Source: Oscillibacter sp.
Lineage (GTDB): Bacteria > Bacillota > Clostridia > Oscillospirales > Oscillospiraceae
DNA length: 64,000 nt
NCBI GenBank assembly: GCA_022797935.1
Contig: JAAWLO010000002.1
Coordinates: 20,037 to 84,036 of the forward strand
Direction of reading: 5' to 3'
This document shows positions 1 through 8,058 of the stretch, one piece after another. The position numbers and the translations under genes were made by a program. A model generated the notes under the pieces. That model worked only from the letters and a program-made list of their open reading frames with translations, was not told the DNA's origin and ran no database searches. How positions within the stretch are numbered: the stretch's first letter is position 1; the number at the start of each line of letters is the position of its first letter.

Positions 1-351
1 GAATTCCAGAAGGCTCTGCTGCTGCTTTTTGTTGAAATACTGAATCTCATCCAGGTACAGCAGCACGCCGCCGGGAGTCAGCAGGGTGTCCGTCTCGGCG
101 AGAATTGCCTTGACGTCCTGCAGGGAAGCGGTGGTGGCGTTGAGGCGGTAGAGGGTCTTGTGGGTCTGTTGGGCGACAAGGTTGGCAATGGTGGTTTTGC
201 CGGTGCCGGAGGGACCGTAAAAGACCATGTTGGCTTCCGTGCCGCCTTCAATCAGACGGCGGAGCACTGCGCCGGGGGCCAGAAGGTGGCGCTGGCCGAC
301 GACCTCGTCCAGGGTTTTGGGGCGGATTTCATCCGCCAGGGGGCGCTGCAT
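1..351 (-). CDS. rarA: Replication-associated recombination protein A (RarA/MgsA), N-terminal part
   Basis: The reverse strand encodes the first 117 residues of an AAA+ ATPase of the RarA/MgsA/WRNIP1 family; the gene runs off the left edge. Visible are the family N-terminus (RPKTLDEVVGQRHLL), a Walker A motif (GPSGTGKTT) near residue 48, and a Walker B region (LLYLDEIQYFNKKQQ) near residue 100. RarA acts at stalled replication forks with SSB and RecA in well-studied bacteria. The start is an ATG at 349-351 with GGAGGGACC upstream. The gene is transcribed divergently from nothing nearby and is followed on its 5' side by a short AT-poor gap. Truncation is only by the window edge. Confidence 0.93.
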   Translation of the reverse strand, partial: MQRPLADEIRPKTLDEVVGQRHLLAPGAVLRRLIEGGTEANMVFYGPSGTGKTTIANLVAQQTHKTLYRLNATTASLQDVKAILAETDTLLTPGGVLLYLDEIQYFNKKQQQSLLEF

Positions 352-478
352 GGCGGTCCCTCCTTTTTGGTTTGTGGGAAGGGATTATATCATACCGGCG
401 GCGGAATTTCCAGCCGGTACGGGAAAATCTTTTGTGAACGGACCCGCAGGGCGGCGTGGTTCAGGAACGTCCCGCGTC

Positions 479-1240
479 TTACAGCCAGAGGCCCCAGTCG
501 CCATAGTCGAATTTGCCGCTGCCGTGACGGAGCTTTCCGCCGGACTGGAGCTGGCGGAAGGCGTCCCGCATCCGGGTCAGGATTTCCGGCTGTATGTCCA
601 GGGAATGGTGCCCGGGGAAGACCCGCCTGACGGGCAGGGCCGCGGCTTTCTCCAGGGAGGCGAGATAGGCCTCCGGGTCCGTGGAGGGATAATAGGCGAA
701 GAGGACATCCTTGTAAACCAGGTCGCCGGTAAACAGATATCCCCGTTCCGCCTCCCAGAAGCACAGGTGCCCGGGGGAGTGGCCCGGCGTGTGCAGCGCC
801 GTAACCCTCCGGTCTCCCAGGTCAAGAACGTCCCCGTCCGCCAGAAGACGGGAAGGCGTGCCCTGGAAGAGCTCATAATTTCTCACATCAAATCCGGCGG
901 GCGGGTCACAGCGGTCCAGAACCATCTCCCGGATGGTCTCAAGGGACAGCGGAAAACCGCCCTTCAGCCAGTCCAGCTCCGCGGCGTGGGCGCAGAAATC
1001 CGGAAAGGATTTGTGGCCGCCGATGTGATCCCAGTGGATGTGGGTGGCGGCTGCTGTAACGGGGTTGGCGGTCAGCTTTTGTATTTCCGGGGAGATGTCC
1101 GAGATGCCCAGGCCCGTGTCAATCAGCAGGCTTCGTCCGGTTCCGTTCAGCAGGTAGCAGTGGGTCTCCTCCCAGTGCCGGTATTCGCTGATGCAGTAGG
1201 TCTGAGAGTCTATTTGGTCAAGGGTGAACCAGCCGTCCAT
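479..1240 (-). CDS. MBL-fold metallo-hydrolase
   Basis: A 253-aa metallo-beta-lactamase-fold hydrolase. The zinc motif is THIHWDHIGGH (HxHxDH) near residue 75. Further ligands are in HTPGHSPGH, the TGDLVYKD aspartate and a C-terminal PGHHS histidine, so the binuclear metal site looks complete. I chose the ATG at 1240 (MDGWFTLDQID) because AAGAAAGGAG lies just before it; the ORF track extends 47 codons further upstream, through the promoter. The substrate cannot be told from sequence: the family includes glyoxalase II, lactonases, beta-lactamases and quorum-quenching enzymes. It is a single gene with its own promoter at 1370-1398. Confidence 0.85.
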   Translation of the reverse strand: MDGWFTLDQIDSQTYCISEYRHWEETHCYLLNGTGRSLLIDTGLGISDISPEIQKLTANPVTAAATHIHWDHIGGHKSFPDFCAHAAELDWLKGGFPLSLETIREMVLDRCDPPAGFDVRNYELFQGTPSRLLADGDVLDLGDRRVTALHTPGHSPGHLCFWEAERGYLFTGDLVYKDVLFAYYPSTDPEAYLASLEKAAALPVRRVFPGHHSLDIQPEILTRMRDAFRQLQSGGKLRHGSGKFDYGDWGLWL

Positions 1241-1369
1241 GTTCGGCTCCTTTCTTCGTGAAACGCCGCCGCTTAAACAAACCCATAACGGTCTCGCCGG
1301 ACCCGTCACAAAAGGCGAAGCGGCTTCGGTCCAGATGGTTGTCTTCCGTGAGGGAGGTATCAGTTGTTC

Positions 1370-1398
1370 AGTATAGCACATCCCTCCGGCCCAGGCAA
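1370..1398 (-). promoter_or_regulatory. SigA-type promoter for the MBL hydrolase
   Basis: On the minus strand TTGCCT (1398-1393), a 17-bp spacer and TATACT (1375-1370) form a good SigA promoter, about 130 bp upstream of the chosen start codon. Confidence 0.6.
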
Positions 1399-1419
1399 GC
1401 GCCGGAACGGCAGTACAGA

Positions 1420-1540
1420 TCTTTTCTCTTCCGGACGGACAAAAAGATTTTTAGTATAATAAATTCACAATGCGGACGATATTACTAATAATGAGTACAA
1501 TCGTCTCTTCCCATTCGCGCTTGGCGGGCCTACAATAAAA
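1420..1540 (+). promoter_or_regulatory. galE promoter region with CGGACG repeats
   Basis: The 367-bp gap 1241-1607 holds no gene. It has two candidate -10 boxes reading toward galE, TATAAT (1455-1460) and TACAAT (1496-1501). Neither has a consensus -35; instead the hexamer CGGACG sits at the -35 position of each (1432-1437 and 1473-1478). The same hexamer occurs twice upstream of the sugar-binding lipoprotein gene at 5.7 kb. Poor -35 boxes with a repeated motif are compatible with activator-dependent promoters, possibly read by the PocR/AraC protein at 4664. This is inference. Confidence 0.35.
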
Positions 1541-1607
1541 CACAGATGGAACTTGAAAATTTTTCAAATGAGCGGCGGATTTTTCTGTATTGAAAGGAGC
1601 GGTTTTT

Positions 1608-2636
1608 ATGTCCATTCTTGTCACCGGCGGCGCGGGTTATATCGGCAGCCATACCTGCGTGGAACTCATTCAGGCGGGCTATGAGGTTCTTGTGGCGGAC
1701 AACCTCTACAACTCCAGCGAGGAGGCCATCCGCCGGGTGGAAAAGATTGTGGGAAAGAAGATTCCCTTCTTCCAGACCGAGCTCTGCGATATGGAGCAGG
1801 TGGAAGCCCTCTTCGCCCAGCACCCGGACATTGACTCCGTGATGCACTTCGCCGGGCTCAAGGCCGTGGGCGAGAGCGTCGCCAAGCCTCTGGAGTACTA
1901 TTCCAACAACCTCATCAGCACCCTCTACCTCCTTCAGGCCATGCGGAAACACGGCGTGAAGAACTTCGTCTTCTCCTCCTCCGCCACGGTCTACGGCGAC
2001 CCGGCCACCGTGCCCATCCGGGAGGACTTCCCCGTGGGCGGCACCACGAATCCCTACGGCACCACCAAGCTCTTCCAGGAGCGCATTCTCTCCGATTACT
2101 GCGCGGCGGACCCCAGCCTGAACGTGGCCCTGCTGCGCTACTTCAACCCCATCGGAGCCCATGAGAGCGGCCTCATTGGCGAGGACCCCAACGGCATCCC
2201 CAACAACCTGGTGCCCTACATCGCCAAAGTGGCGGTGGGGGAACTGGAAAAGGTCCATGTTTACGGCAATGATTACAACACCCCCGACGGCACCGGCGTC
2301 CGGGATTACATTCATGTCGTCGACCTGGCCAAGGGCCATGTGGCCGCCCTGAAGAAGCTGAAGACCAACTGCGGCCTCTTCATCTGCAACCTGGGCACCG
2401 GCAACGGATACAGCGTTCTGGACGTGCTCCACGCCTACGAAAAGGCCTGCGGCAAGACCCTGCCCTACGTGATGGACCCCCGCCGCCCCGGCGATATCGC
2501 CACCTGCTACGCTGACCCCGCCAAGGCCCTGAGCGAGCTGGGCTGGAAGGCGGAGCTGGGCATTGAGGAGATGTGCGCTTCCTCCTGGAAGTGGCAGTCC
2601 ATGAATCCCAACGGATATAAGGGAGGTTCCAAATGA
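1608..2636 (+). CDS. galE: UDP-glucose/UDP-N-acetylglucosamine 4-epimerase GalE
   Basis: A 342-aa short-chain dehydrogenase-type epimerase that interconverts UDP-Glc/UDP-Gal and, in many homologues, UDP-GlcNAc/UDP-GalNAc. The NAD-binding motif TGGAGYIGS is at residues 6-14. The catalytic serine region FSSSATVYG and the YGTTK (YxxxK) motif are in place, as is the GTGVRDYIHVVDLA signature. The ATG at 1608 follows a strong AAAGGAG; the ORF-track start 18 nt upstream overlaps that ribosome site. It overlaps the next gene by 4 nt (ATGA), so the two are probably translationally coupled. With a nucleotidyltransferase and a NahK-type kinase next to it, its likely job is converting UDP-GalNAc/UDP-Gal made from imported host sugars. 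Confidence 0.95.
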   Translation: MSILVTGGAGYIGSHTCVELIQAGYEVLVADNLYNSSEEAIRRVEKIVGKKIPFFQTELCDMEQVEALFAQHPDIDSVMHFAGLKAVGESVAKPLEYYSNNLISTLYLLQAMRKHGVKNFVFSSSATVYGDPATVPIREDFPVGGTTNPYGTTKLFQERILSDYCAADPSLNVALLRYFNPIGAHESGLIGEDPNGIPNNLVPYIAKVAVGELEKVHVYGNDYNTPDGTGVRDYIHVVDLAKGHVAALKKLKTNCGLFICNLGTGNGYSVLDVLHAYEKACGKTLPYVMDPRRPGDIATCYADPAKALSELGWKAELGIEEMCASSWKWQSMNPNGYKGGSK

Positions 2637-3553
2637 GCAAGCCTGTTCTGGTCATCATGGCCGCCGGCATGGGCAGCCGGTACGGCGGCCTCAAGCAGCT
2701 GGACCCTGTGGGGAATCACGGCCAGCTCATCATTGATTATTCCATTTACGATGCCCGCCGGGCGGGTTTTGAGACGGTGATTTTCGTCATCAAGCCGGAG
2801 ATTGAGGCGGACTTCAAGGCCTGCATTGGCGACCGGGTGTCCAAGGTGATGGACGTCCGGTATGCCTTCCAGCTGAAGGAGGACCTGCCGGAGGGCTACG
2901 CGGTTCCGGATGTGCGCCAGAAGCCCTGGGGCACCGCCCACGCCGCCCTGGCGGCCCGGAAGCTGGTGGACGGTCCCTTTGCCGTCATCAACGCCGACGA
3001 TTATTACGGTCCCGAGGCCTTCCGGGAGATTTACGCCTACCTCTCCTCCCACGCCGACGGGGCGCTTTATGAATATGTCATGGTGGGCTACCTGCTGAAG
3101 AACACCGTCACGGAGAACGGCACCGTGGCCCGGGGCGTCTGCGAGGAGACGGAAGACCAGTTCCTCACCCGGGTGACCGAGCGGACGAAAATCGAGAAGG
3201 GCGAGCCGCCCCGCTATACCGAGGACGACGGGGCAACCTGGACGGACCTGCCCGGGGACACCATTGTCTCCATGAACATGTGGGGCTTTACCCGCAGTTT
3301 CCTGGACGAGGCCTGGAACCGCTTCCCCGCCTTCCTGGACAAGGCCCTGGCGGAAAACCCCGCCAAAGCGGAATACTTCCTGCCCACGGTGGTCAGCCAG
3401 CTCATTGACGAGGGCAAGGCCCGGGTGAAGGTTCTGCGGAGCGAGGACAAGTGGTACGGCGTTACCTACCGGGAGGACAAGCCCACGGTGGTGAACGCCA
3501 TTGCGGAAAAGACAAAGGCCGGCCTCTATCCGGACCGGCTGTGGGAGGGCTGA
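2633..3553 (+). CDS. Sugar-1-phosphate nucleotidyltransferase family protein
   Basis: A 306-aa protein with the nucleotidyltransferase start VIMAAGMGSRYGGLKQL (GxGxR...K) at residues 6-22 and an NADDYYG metal/nucleotide motif near residue 122. It belongs to the GT-A-like NTP transferases (GalU/RfbA/GlmU fold), which couple a sugar-1-phosphate to UTP or another NTP. It is bracketed by galE (4-nt overlap) and a NahK-like anomeric kinase (1-nt gap). I therefore infer that it uridylylates GalNAc-1-P, GlcNAc-1-P or Gal-1-P, the step done by the unrelated GalT-type LnpC in bifidobacterial lacto-N-biose operons. The nucleotide used is not proven. It could alternatively make another NDP-sugar. Confidence 0.85.
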   Translation: MSKPVLVIMAAGMGSRYGGLKQLDPVGNHGQLIIDYSIYDARRAGFETVIFVIKPEIEADFKACIGDRVSKVMDVRYAFQLKEDLPEGYAVPDVRQKPWGTAHAALAARKLVDGPFAVINADDYYGPEAFREIYAYLSSHADGALYEYVMVGYLLKNTVTENGTVARGVCEETEDQFLTRVTERTKIEKGEPPRYTEDDGATWTDLPGDTIVSMNMWGFTRSFLDEAWNRFPAFLDKALAENPAKAEYFLPTVVSQLIDEGKARVKVLRSEDKWYGVTYREDKPTVVNAIAEKTKAGLYPDRLWEG

Positions 3554-3554
3554 G

Positions 3555-4667
3555 ATGAGCGCCGCAGAAGAGAGACTGCAGGAGGCTCTGGCGGGCTTTG
3601 ACTTCGGCGCGCCGGTGGCCGGCGCCCTGCGCTACGGCAAGGGCCATATCAACGACACGTTCTGTGTCCACACCCAGCCGGAAGAGGGCCCCTGCCGCCG
3701 TTTCATCCTTCAGCGGATGAGCGCCGCCGCCTTCAAGCACCCGGACGAGCTGATGGAGAACATCCTGGGGGTGACGGAGTTTCTGGGCCGGCGGATTGCG
3801 CAGGACGGCGGAGACCGGAGCCGGGAGGCCCTGACCGTCCTCCGTCCCCGGAACGGCGAGGCCTTTTTCACGGACAGTGAAGGCGGGGCGTGGCGGGTGT
3901 ATCCCTTCGTGGAGCATACCATCTGCTATCAGTCGGCGGAGTCGGCGGAGCTGTTTGCCGCCTCCGGACGGGCCTTCGGCCGGTTCCAGCAGCTGTTGGG
4001 CGGCTACCCGGCGGAGACGCTTCACGAGACCATTCCCAACTTCCACAACACCGAGGACCGGCTGGTCAAGTTTCGGGCCGCCCTGGAGGCGGACGCCCTG
4101 GGCCGGGCCAAGGACTGCGGGCCGGAGATTCAGTTTGTGCTGGACCGGGCGGCGGATTGTTCCGTGGCCCTGGAGGCCATGCGGGCGGGGAAGCTGCCCC
4201 TTCGGGTCACCCACAATGACACGAAGCTGAACAACGTCCTGATGGACGAGACAACCCGGGAGGGCGTGTGCATTATTGACCTGGATACCGTCATGCCGGG
4301 ACTGGTAATTTACGACTTCGGCGATTCCATCCGGTTTGGCGCCAACCACAGCGCCGAGGATGAGCGGGACCTGAGCAAGGTGAATCTGGACGTGGACCTC
4401 TTTGCCGCCTACACCGGCGCCTTCCTGGAGGGCGCGGGGGGCGCGCTGACCAATCCGGAGATCGAATACCTGCCCTGGGGAGCCAAGCTGATGACCCTGG
4501 AGTGCGGAATGCGTTTTCTGACGGATTACCTGGAGGGGGACCACTATTTCCATACCCAGCGGGAGGGGCAGAATCTGGACCGCTGCCGCACCCAGTTCAA
4601 GCTGGTCTCTGATATGGAGGCTCACTGGGAAGAACTGGAAAAAATCGCAAAGCAGTATCAGACATGA
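3555..4667 (+). CDS. nahK: NahK-like N-acetylhexosamine 1-kinase (APH family)
   Basis: A 370-aa aminoglycoside-phosphotransferase-fold kinase. The catalytic loop THNDTKLNNVLMD and the metal-binding IDLDTVMPGLVIYDFGDSIRFGAN closely match the anomeric kinase NahK/LnpB, which makes GlcNAc-1-P and GalNAc-1-P from free sugars. The N-terminus GALRYGKGHINDTF fits the nucleotide-binding lobe. I chose the ATG at 3555, 1 nt after the upstream stop; the ORF track reads 18 codons further into the preceding gene. The stop overlaps the next ATG. Together with the two upstream genes it forms a compact salvage route from sugar to UDP-sugar. No lacto-N-biose phosphorylase gene is visible in the window, so the sugar may arrive free. 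Confidence 0.85.
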   Translation: MSAAEERLQEALAGFDFGAPVAGALRYGKGHINDTFCVHTQPEEGPCRRFILQRMSAAAFKHPDELMENILGVTEFLGRRIAQDGGDRSREALTVLRPRNGEAFFTDSEGGAWRVYPFVEHTICYQSAESAELFAASGRAFGRFQQLLGGYPAETLHETIPNFHNTEDRLVKFRAALEADALGRAKDCGPEIQFVLDRAADCSVALEAMRAGKLPLRVTHNDTKLNNVLMDETTREGVCIIDLDTVMPGLVIYDFGDSIRFGANHSAEDERDLSKVNLDVDLFAAYTGAFLEGAGGALTNPEIEYLPWGAKLMTLECGMRFLTDYLEGDHYFHTQREGQNLDRCRTQFKLVSDMEAHWEELEKIAKQYQT

Positions 4668-5521
4668 ATATCCGGTTCGACGAAGAGCGGCTGCGCAAGC
4701 TGATTGCCAATCTCAACATCCTCACCGGCCTGCCCGCCAACATTCTGGACCCGGAGGGACGGGACATCAACCTCTTCCGGGGCCATCCGCCTTTCTGCCG
4801 GATGCTCAACGACCTGCCGGAGGGCCACGCCCGCTGCGTTGCCTGCGACATGTGTAAAATCCGCCATTACACGGCGGAAAAAGGATTTCAGTTCTACCGC
4901 TGCCATGCCGGCATCTGCGAGGCCATCATGCCCCTCTTTGACAAAAAGCGGCCCTTGGCCTATCTGGCCTTCGGCTGCTATCTGGATGAGAGTCCACGAG
5001 AGGAGCAGTGGGCGCAGACGATGGCGACTCTGGACTGGTACCCCGGGGACCTGGCGGCCCTGCGGGATGCCTTCTTCCAATTCCGCCAGTACTCCGAGCG
5101 GGAGGTGCGGGCCTATGCGGAGACGCTGGAGGCCCTGTCCTCCTATATTCAGCTCAAGGGCATGATCCTCCAGACGGAGCAGAGCGACCTTCAGAAGCTG
5201 GAGCTGCATCTGGAGCAGCACTACATGGAAAAGCTTTCCCTGGAGTCCATTTCCCAGCAGCTCCATATTGGCCGGACAAAGCTCTGCGCCCTGGCGAAGG
5301 AGCTCTCCGGCGGGCGGACCCTCTCCTGGCTCATTACGCAGCGCCGGATCAACGCCGCCAAGCGGCTGCTGCTGCAGAGCGGCATGCCCATCTCCGCCGT
5401 GGGGGAGGCCGTGGGTATTAGTGATTATAACTATTTTTCCAAGGTGTTCCGCACCGTCACGGGCATGACGCCCAGCGCCTACCGGAAAAACTGCCGGAAT
5501 ACGCCCACAGATTTCAGCTAA
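4664..5521 (+). CDS. PocR-domain AraC-family transcriptional regulator
   Basis: A 285-aa regulator. Residues ~5-165 form a PocR-type sensory domain with clustered cysteines (CVACDMCKIRH...CHAGICEAI). Residues ~185-282 form an AraC double helix-turn-helix, ending in the typical AVGEAVGISDYNYFSKVFR and GMTPSAYRK signature. PocR domains bind small hydrocarbon or sugar-like ligands in characterised AraC proteins. The gene overlaps the kinase stop by 4 nt and is followed by an intrinsic terminator, so it closes the galE operon. It is the obvious candidate activator for the sugar importer starting at 5762; CGGACG repeats upstream of both transcription units may be its sites. The ligand is unknown. 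Confidence 0.88.
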   Translation: MNIRFDEERLRKLIANLNILTGLPANILDPEGRDINLFRGHPPFCRMLNDLPEGHARCVACDMCKIRHYTAEKGFQFYRCHAGICEAIMPLFDKKRPLAYLAFGCYLDESPREEQWAQTMATLDWYPGDLAALRDAFFQFRQYSEREVRAYAETLEALSSYIQLKGMILQTEQSDLQKLELHLEQHYMEKLSLESISQQLHIGRTKLCALAKELSGGRTLSWLITQRRINAAKRLLLQSGMPISAVGEAVGISDYNYFSKVFRTVTGMTPSAYRKNCRNTPTDFS

Positions 5522-5530
5522 TTCCTACAA

Positions 5531-5571
5531 GCCAGCCAGCCGGATGCCCCGGCTGGTTGGTTAATTTTTTG
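5531..5571 (+). terminator. Intrinsic terminator after the galE operon
   Basis: A 12-bp GC-rich hairpin (arms CCAGCCAGCCGG and CCGGCTGGTTGG, loop of 5 nt) is followed by TTAATTTTTT. It sits 10 nt after the araC-type gene stop and separates it from the importer operon. Confidence 0.85.
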
Positions 5572-5603
5572 TCGAAGTGCCGCCTTTTTTGATTATTCTC
5601 CGC

Positions 5604-5669
5604 AAAACGGACGATTTTTCTATAAACCGGACGGAATGCTCTATTATTTACAAAATATACAAGTATAAT
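5604..5669 (+). promoter_or_regulatory. Candidate activator-dependent promoter of the sugar importer
   Basis: An AT-rich stretch carries TATAAT at 5664-5669 without a recognisable -35. Two near-identical decamers (AAAACGGACG at 5604-5613, AAACCGGACG at 5624-5633) lie in direct repeat 20 bp apart just upstream. That is two helical turns, as seen for AraC-family half-sites. Binding by the adjacent PocR/AraC protein is inferred only. Confidence 0.4.
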
Positions 5670-5761
5670 TTTAAGAAAGAGGGGGCCTTTGTGGATTCTT
5701 CCCATAGCCCCCGCTGTGCGGCCCGCACAGCAGTAATTTTTAGAAGAAGAGGAGAATGACG

Positions 5762-7045
5762 ATGAAAAAGTTTCTTGCAGCGCTGCTCGCCCTGGTAATG
5801 GTTCTGGCTTTGGCCGGATGCGGCGGCGGCGGCAGCGACAGCGGTACGACCCCTCCCAGCGGTAGCGGTGACGCCGCCCCCGCCGGGACCGGCGAGAAGA
5901 TCGACATCAATGTCGTCGCCGCTCAGTACGGTCAGAACACCACCCAGTGGTGGGCCGACTTCCAGGACGCCTTCAACGCCGAGTATGAGAACATCAACCT
6001 GACCGTAGAGGTAATCTCCTGGAACGACATTGCCACTGTGGTCAACACCCGCGTGTCCAACAACCAGGCCCCCGACATCCTGAATATCGACGTGTTCGCC
6101 GCCTATCAGGACGACGGCCTGCTGCTCCCGGCAGAGGAGTATGTCTCTGCGGAGACCTATGCCAAGTTCTATCCCGCCTTCCTGGAGCAGTCCGAAGTGG
6201 ACGGCACCATCTGGGCGATTCCCGACCTGGCTTCCGCCCGCGCCCTGTACTATAACCAGGATATCCTGACGGCCGCCGGTGTGGAAGTTCCCACCACTTG
6301 GGAAGAGCTGGAGGCCGCCTGCGCCGCCATCAAGGCCTATAACCCCGACATCTATCCCTGGGGCATTGACATGACCACCGACGAGGGCCAGGCCGCCTTC
6401 GCTTACTACATCTGGAACAACGGCGGCGACTTCACCGACGCCGACGGCAACTGGACCCTCAACAGCCCCGAGAACGTGGAGGCCATTGAATACGCCATCG
6501 GCCTGGTGGAGAAGGGCTACACCAACACCGACCCCGCCAATGAGACCCGCTACACCCTGCAGGACCTCTTCGGCGCGGGCCAGCTGGCCATGATGATCGG
6601 ACCCAACTCCATCCCCACCTATGTCAAGACCAACGGCTTTGAGGTCAATTACGCCACCGCTCCTATTCCCACCAACGGCGGCAAGGAGTCCGTTTCCGCC
6701 GGCGTTATGGACCGCTTCATGTGCTTCGACAACGGTCATTCTCCCGAGAAGATCGAGGCCATCAAGACCTTCTTTGACTATTTCTATGAGGATCAGCGGT
6801 ACTCCGACTGGGTTCTGATGGAAGACTTCCTGCCCGCCACCTCCAGCGGCGGTGAGATCGTGGCTGCCGCCGACGAGCGCATGGCCGCCTGGGTCGATAT
6901 CGTGGGCAGCTGCAAGTTCTATCCCACTGCCAAGGCCGAGTGGGACGACGTGAAGCAGGGCGTCATCAGCGTGGAGCAGAACGCGCTGCTGGGCGGCAAC
7001 GTTCAGGAGCTGCTGGACGCGCTCCAGAGCCAGATTGCCGGCTAA
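5762..7045 (+). CDS. Sugar ABC transporter substrate-binding lipoprotein (family 1)
   Basis: A 427-aa extracellular binding protein. The N-terminus MKKFLAALLALVMVLALAGC is a signal peptide II with lipobox LAGC, followed by a Gly/Ser-rich linker. The mature part has family-1 (MalE/UgpB) features such as VEVISWNDIATVVNTRV and NNQAPDILNIDVF. I prefer the ATG at 5762 to the in-frame ATG at 5756, because the GAGGAG ribosome site ends one base before 5756. Two permeases follow, and the shared ATPase is probably the MsmX-like protein at 12448. The neighbours (NahK, NagA, NagB) suggest N-acetylhexosamine-containing ligands, but the binding protein alone does not reveal the sugar. Confidence 0.92.
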   Translation: MKKFLAALLALVMVLALAGCGGGGSDSGTTPPSGSGDAAPAGTGEKIDINVVAAQYGQNTTQWWADFQDAFNAEYENINLTVEVISWNDIATVVNTRVSNNQAPDILNIDVFAAYQDDGLLLPAEEYVSAETYAKFYPAFLEQSEVDGTIWAIPDLASARALYYNQDILTAAGVEVPTTWEELEAACAAIKAYNPDIYPWGIDMTTDEGQAAFAYYIWNNGGDFTDADGNWTLNSPENVEAIEYAIGLVEKGYTNTDPANETRYTLQDLFGAGQLAMMIGPNSIPTYVKTNGFEVNYATAPIPTNGGKESVSAGVMDRFMCFDNGHSPEKIEAIKTFFDYFYEDQRYSDWVLMEDFLPATSSGGEIVAAADERMAAWVDIVGSCKFYPTAKAEWDDVKQGVISVEQNALLGGNVQELLDALQSQIAG

Positions 7046-7152
7046 AAGGCCATTCGGAAAAGAGACAGACAGCCGGGGGGGCCGGGTCGCTTTGGCCCGG
7101 TCCCCTCTTCTTGTGAACAGAAAGACCAGAAATAAAACAGGGAGGTGTCTCC

Positions 7153-8058
7153 GTGGAGCAGAATCAAAAATCCTCTGGGAAAAAAATCTTCCGCGCGGTG
7201 GAACCATATATCTGGATTGCCCCCAGTATCATCCTGATGGCCATTTTCATCCTCACCCCCATTGTGACCGTGTTCCAGATGTCCATGAGCGATGTCAGCC
7301 GGGCAGGGCGGATCAAGGGCTTCAACGGTGTGGAAAACTTCCAAAGCGTAATCAACAATCCCGCCTTCGGTCTGGTGCTGAAAAATACCCTGGTGTGGAC
7401 CATCGCCGTGGTGGTAATCTCCACTGTGCTGGGCTTCATGCTGGCCCTGGTGCTGAACAATCAGTTCCGGGGACGGAAAATCGCCCGGGCCATTGTGGTC
7501 TTCCCCTGGGCGACCACGCTGGTCATTCAGGCCAGTGTCTGGAATTTTATTATCAACACCGATTACGGTACGTTGAATACACTTTTGTTAAAACTTCGCG
7601 TTATTGACCGGGCGGTGAATTGGACTTCCACGCCGGAAATCTATTTTGCCTGGGAAATCGCCTGCGGCATCTTCGTCACGATTCCCTTTGTCACCTTCTG
7701 CGTCCTTTCCGGACTGCAGAGCATTGACACCTCCTTCTATGAGGCGGCCACTGTGGACGGGGCCAACTACTGGCAGAAGCTGTTCAGCATCACCCTGCCG
7801 CTGGTGAAATCCTCTCTGACGGTGTCCACAGTGCTGAATATCATCTACGTCTTCAACTCCTTCCCCATCATTTGGACCATGACCAAGGGCGACCCTGCCA
7901 ACCACACGGACACCCTTGTGACATATCTCTATAAGCTGGCCTTCTACAACGGCCGGCAGGGCGAAGCGGCTGCGGTGTCCGTAATCGGCTTCCTGATTCT
8001 GCTGCTGTGCGCCAGTGTGTACATGATCTACACCCTGCGGAAAGGAGATGACAACTGA
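7153..8058 (+). CDS. Sugar ABC transporter permease, MalF/UgpA type
   Basis: A 301-aa inner-membrane permease with about six membrane segments. The first is PYIWIAPSIILMAIFILTPIV (residues ~17-37), typical of the MalF/UgpA branch. The cytoplasmic EAA loop reads YEAATVDGANYWQKLFSITLPLV near residue 195. It starts with GTG at 7153, preceded by GGGAGGTG with good spacing. The stop overlaps the ATG of the second permease (TGATG). It forms the channel with the next gene product, driven by an ATPase encoded 4.4 kb downstream. Confidence 0.92.
   Translation: MEQNQKSSGKKIFRAVEPYIWIAPSIILMAIFILTPIVTVFQMSMSDVSRAGRIKGFNGVENFQSVINNPAFGLVLKNTLVWTIAVVVISTVLGFMLALVLNNQFRGRKIARAIVVFPWATTLVIQASVWNFIINTDYGTLNTLLLKLRVIDRAVNWTSTPEIYFAWEIACGIFVTIPFVTFCVLSGLQSIDTSFYEAATVDGANYWQKLFSITLPLVKSSLTVSTVLNIIYVFNSFPIIWTMTKGDPANHTDTLVTYLYKLAFYNGRQGEAAAVSVIGFLILLLCASVYMIYTLRKGDDN

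Noticed and set aside
5648-7207. 519-aa minus-strand ORF opposite the sugar-binding lipoprotein
   Set aside because: Gly/Val-rich antisense shadow of a high-GC gene; no ribosome site or domain.
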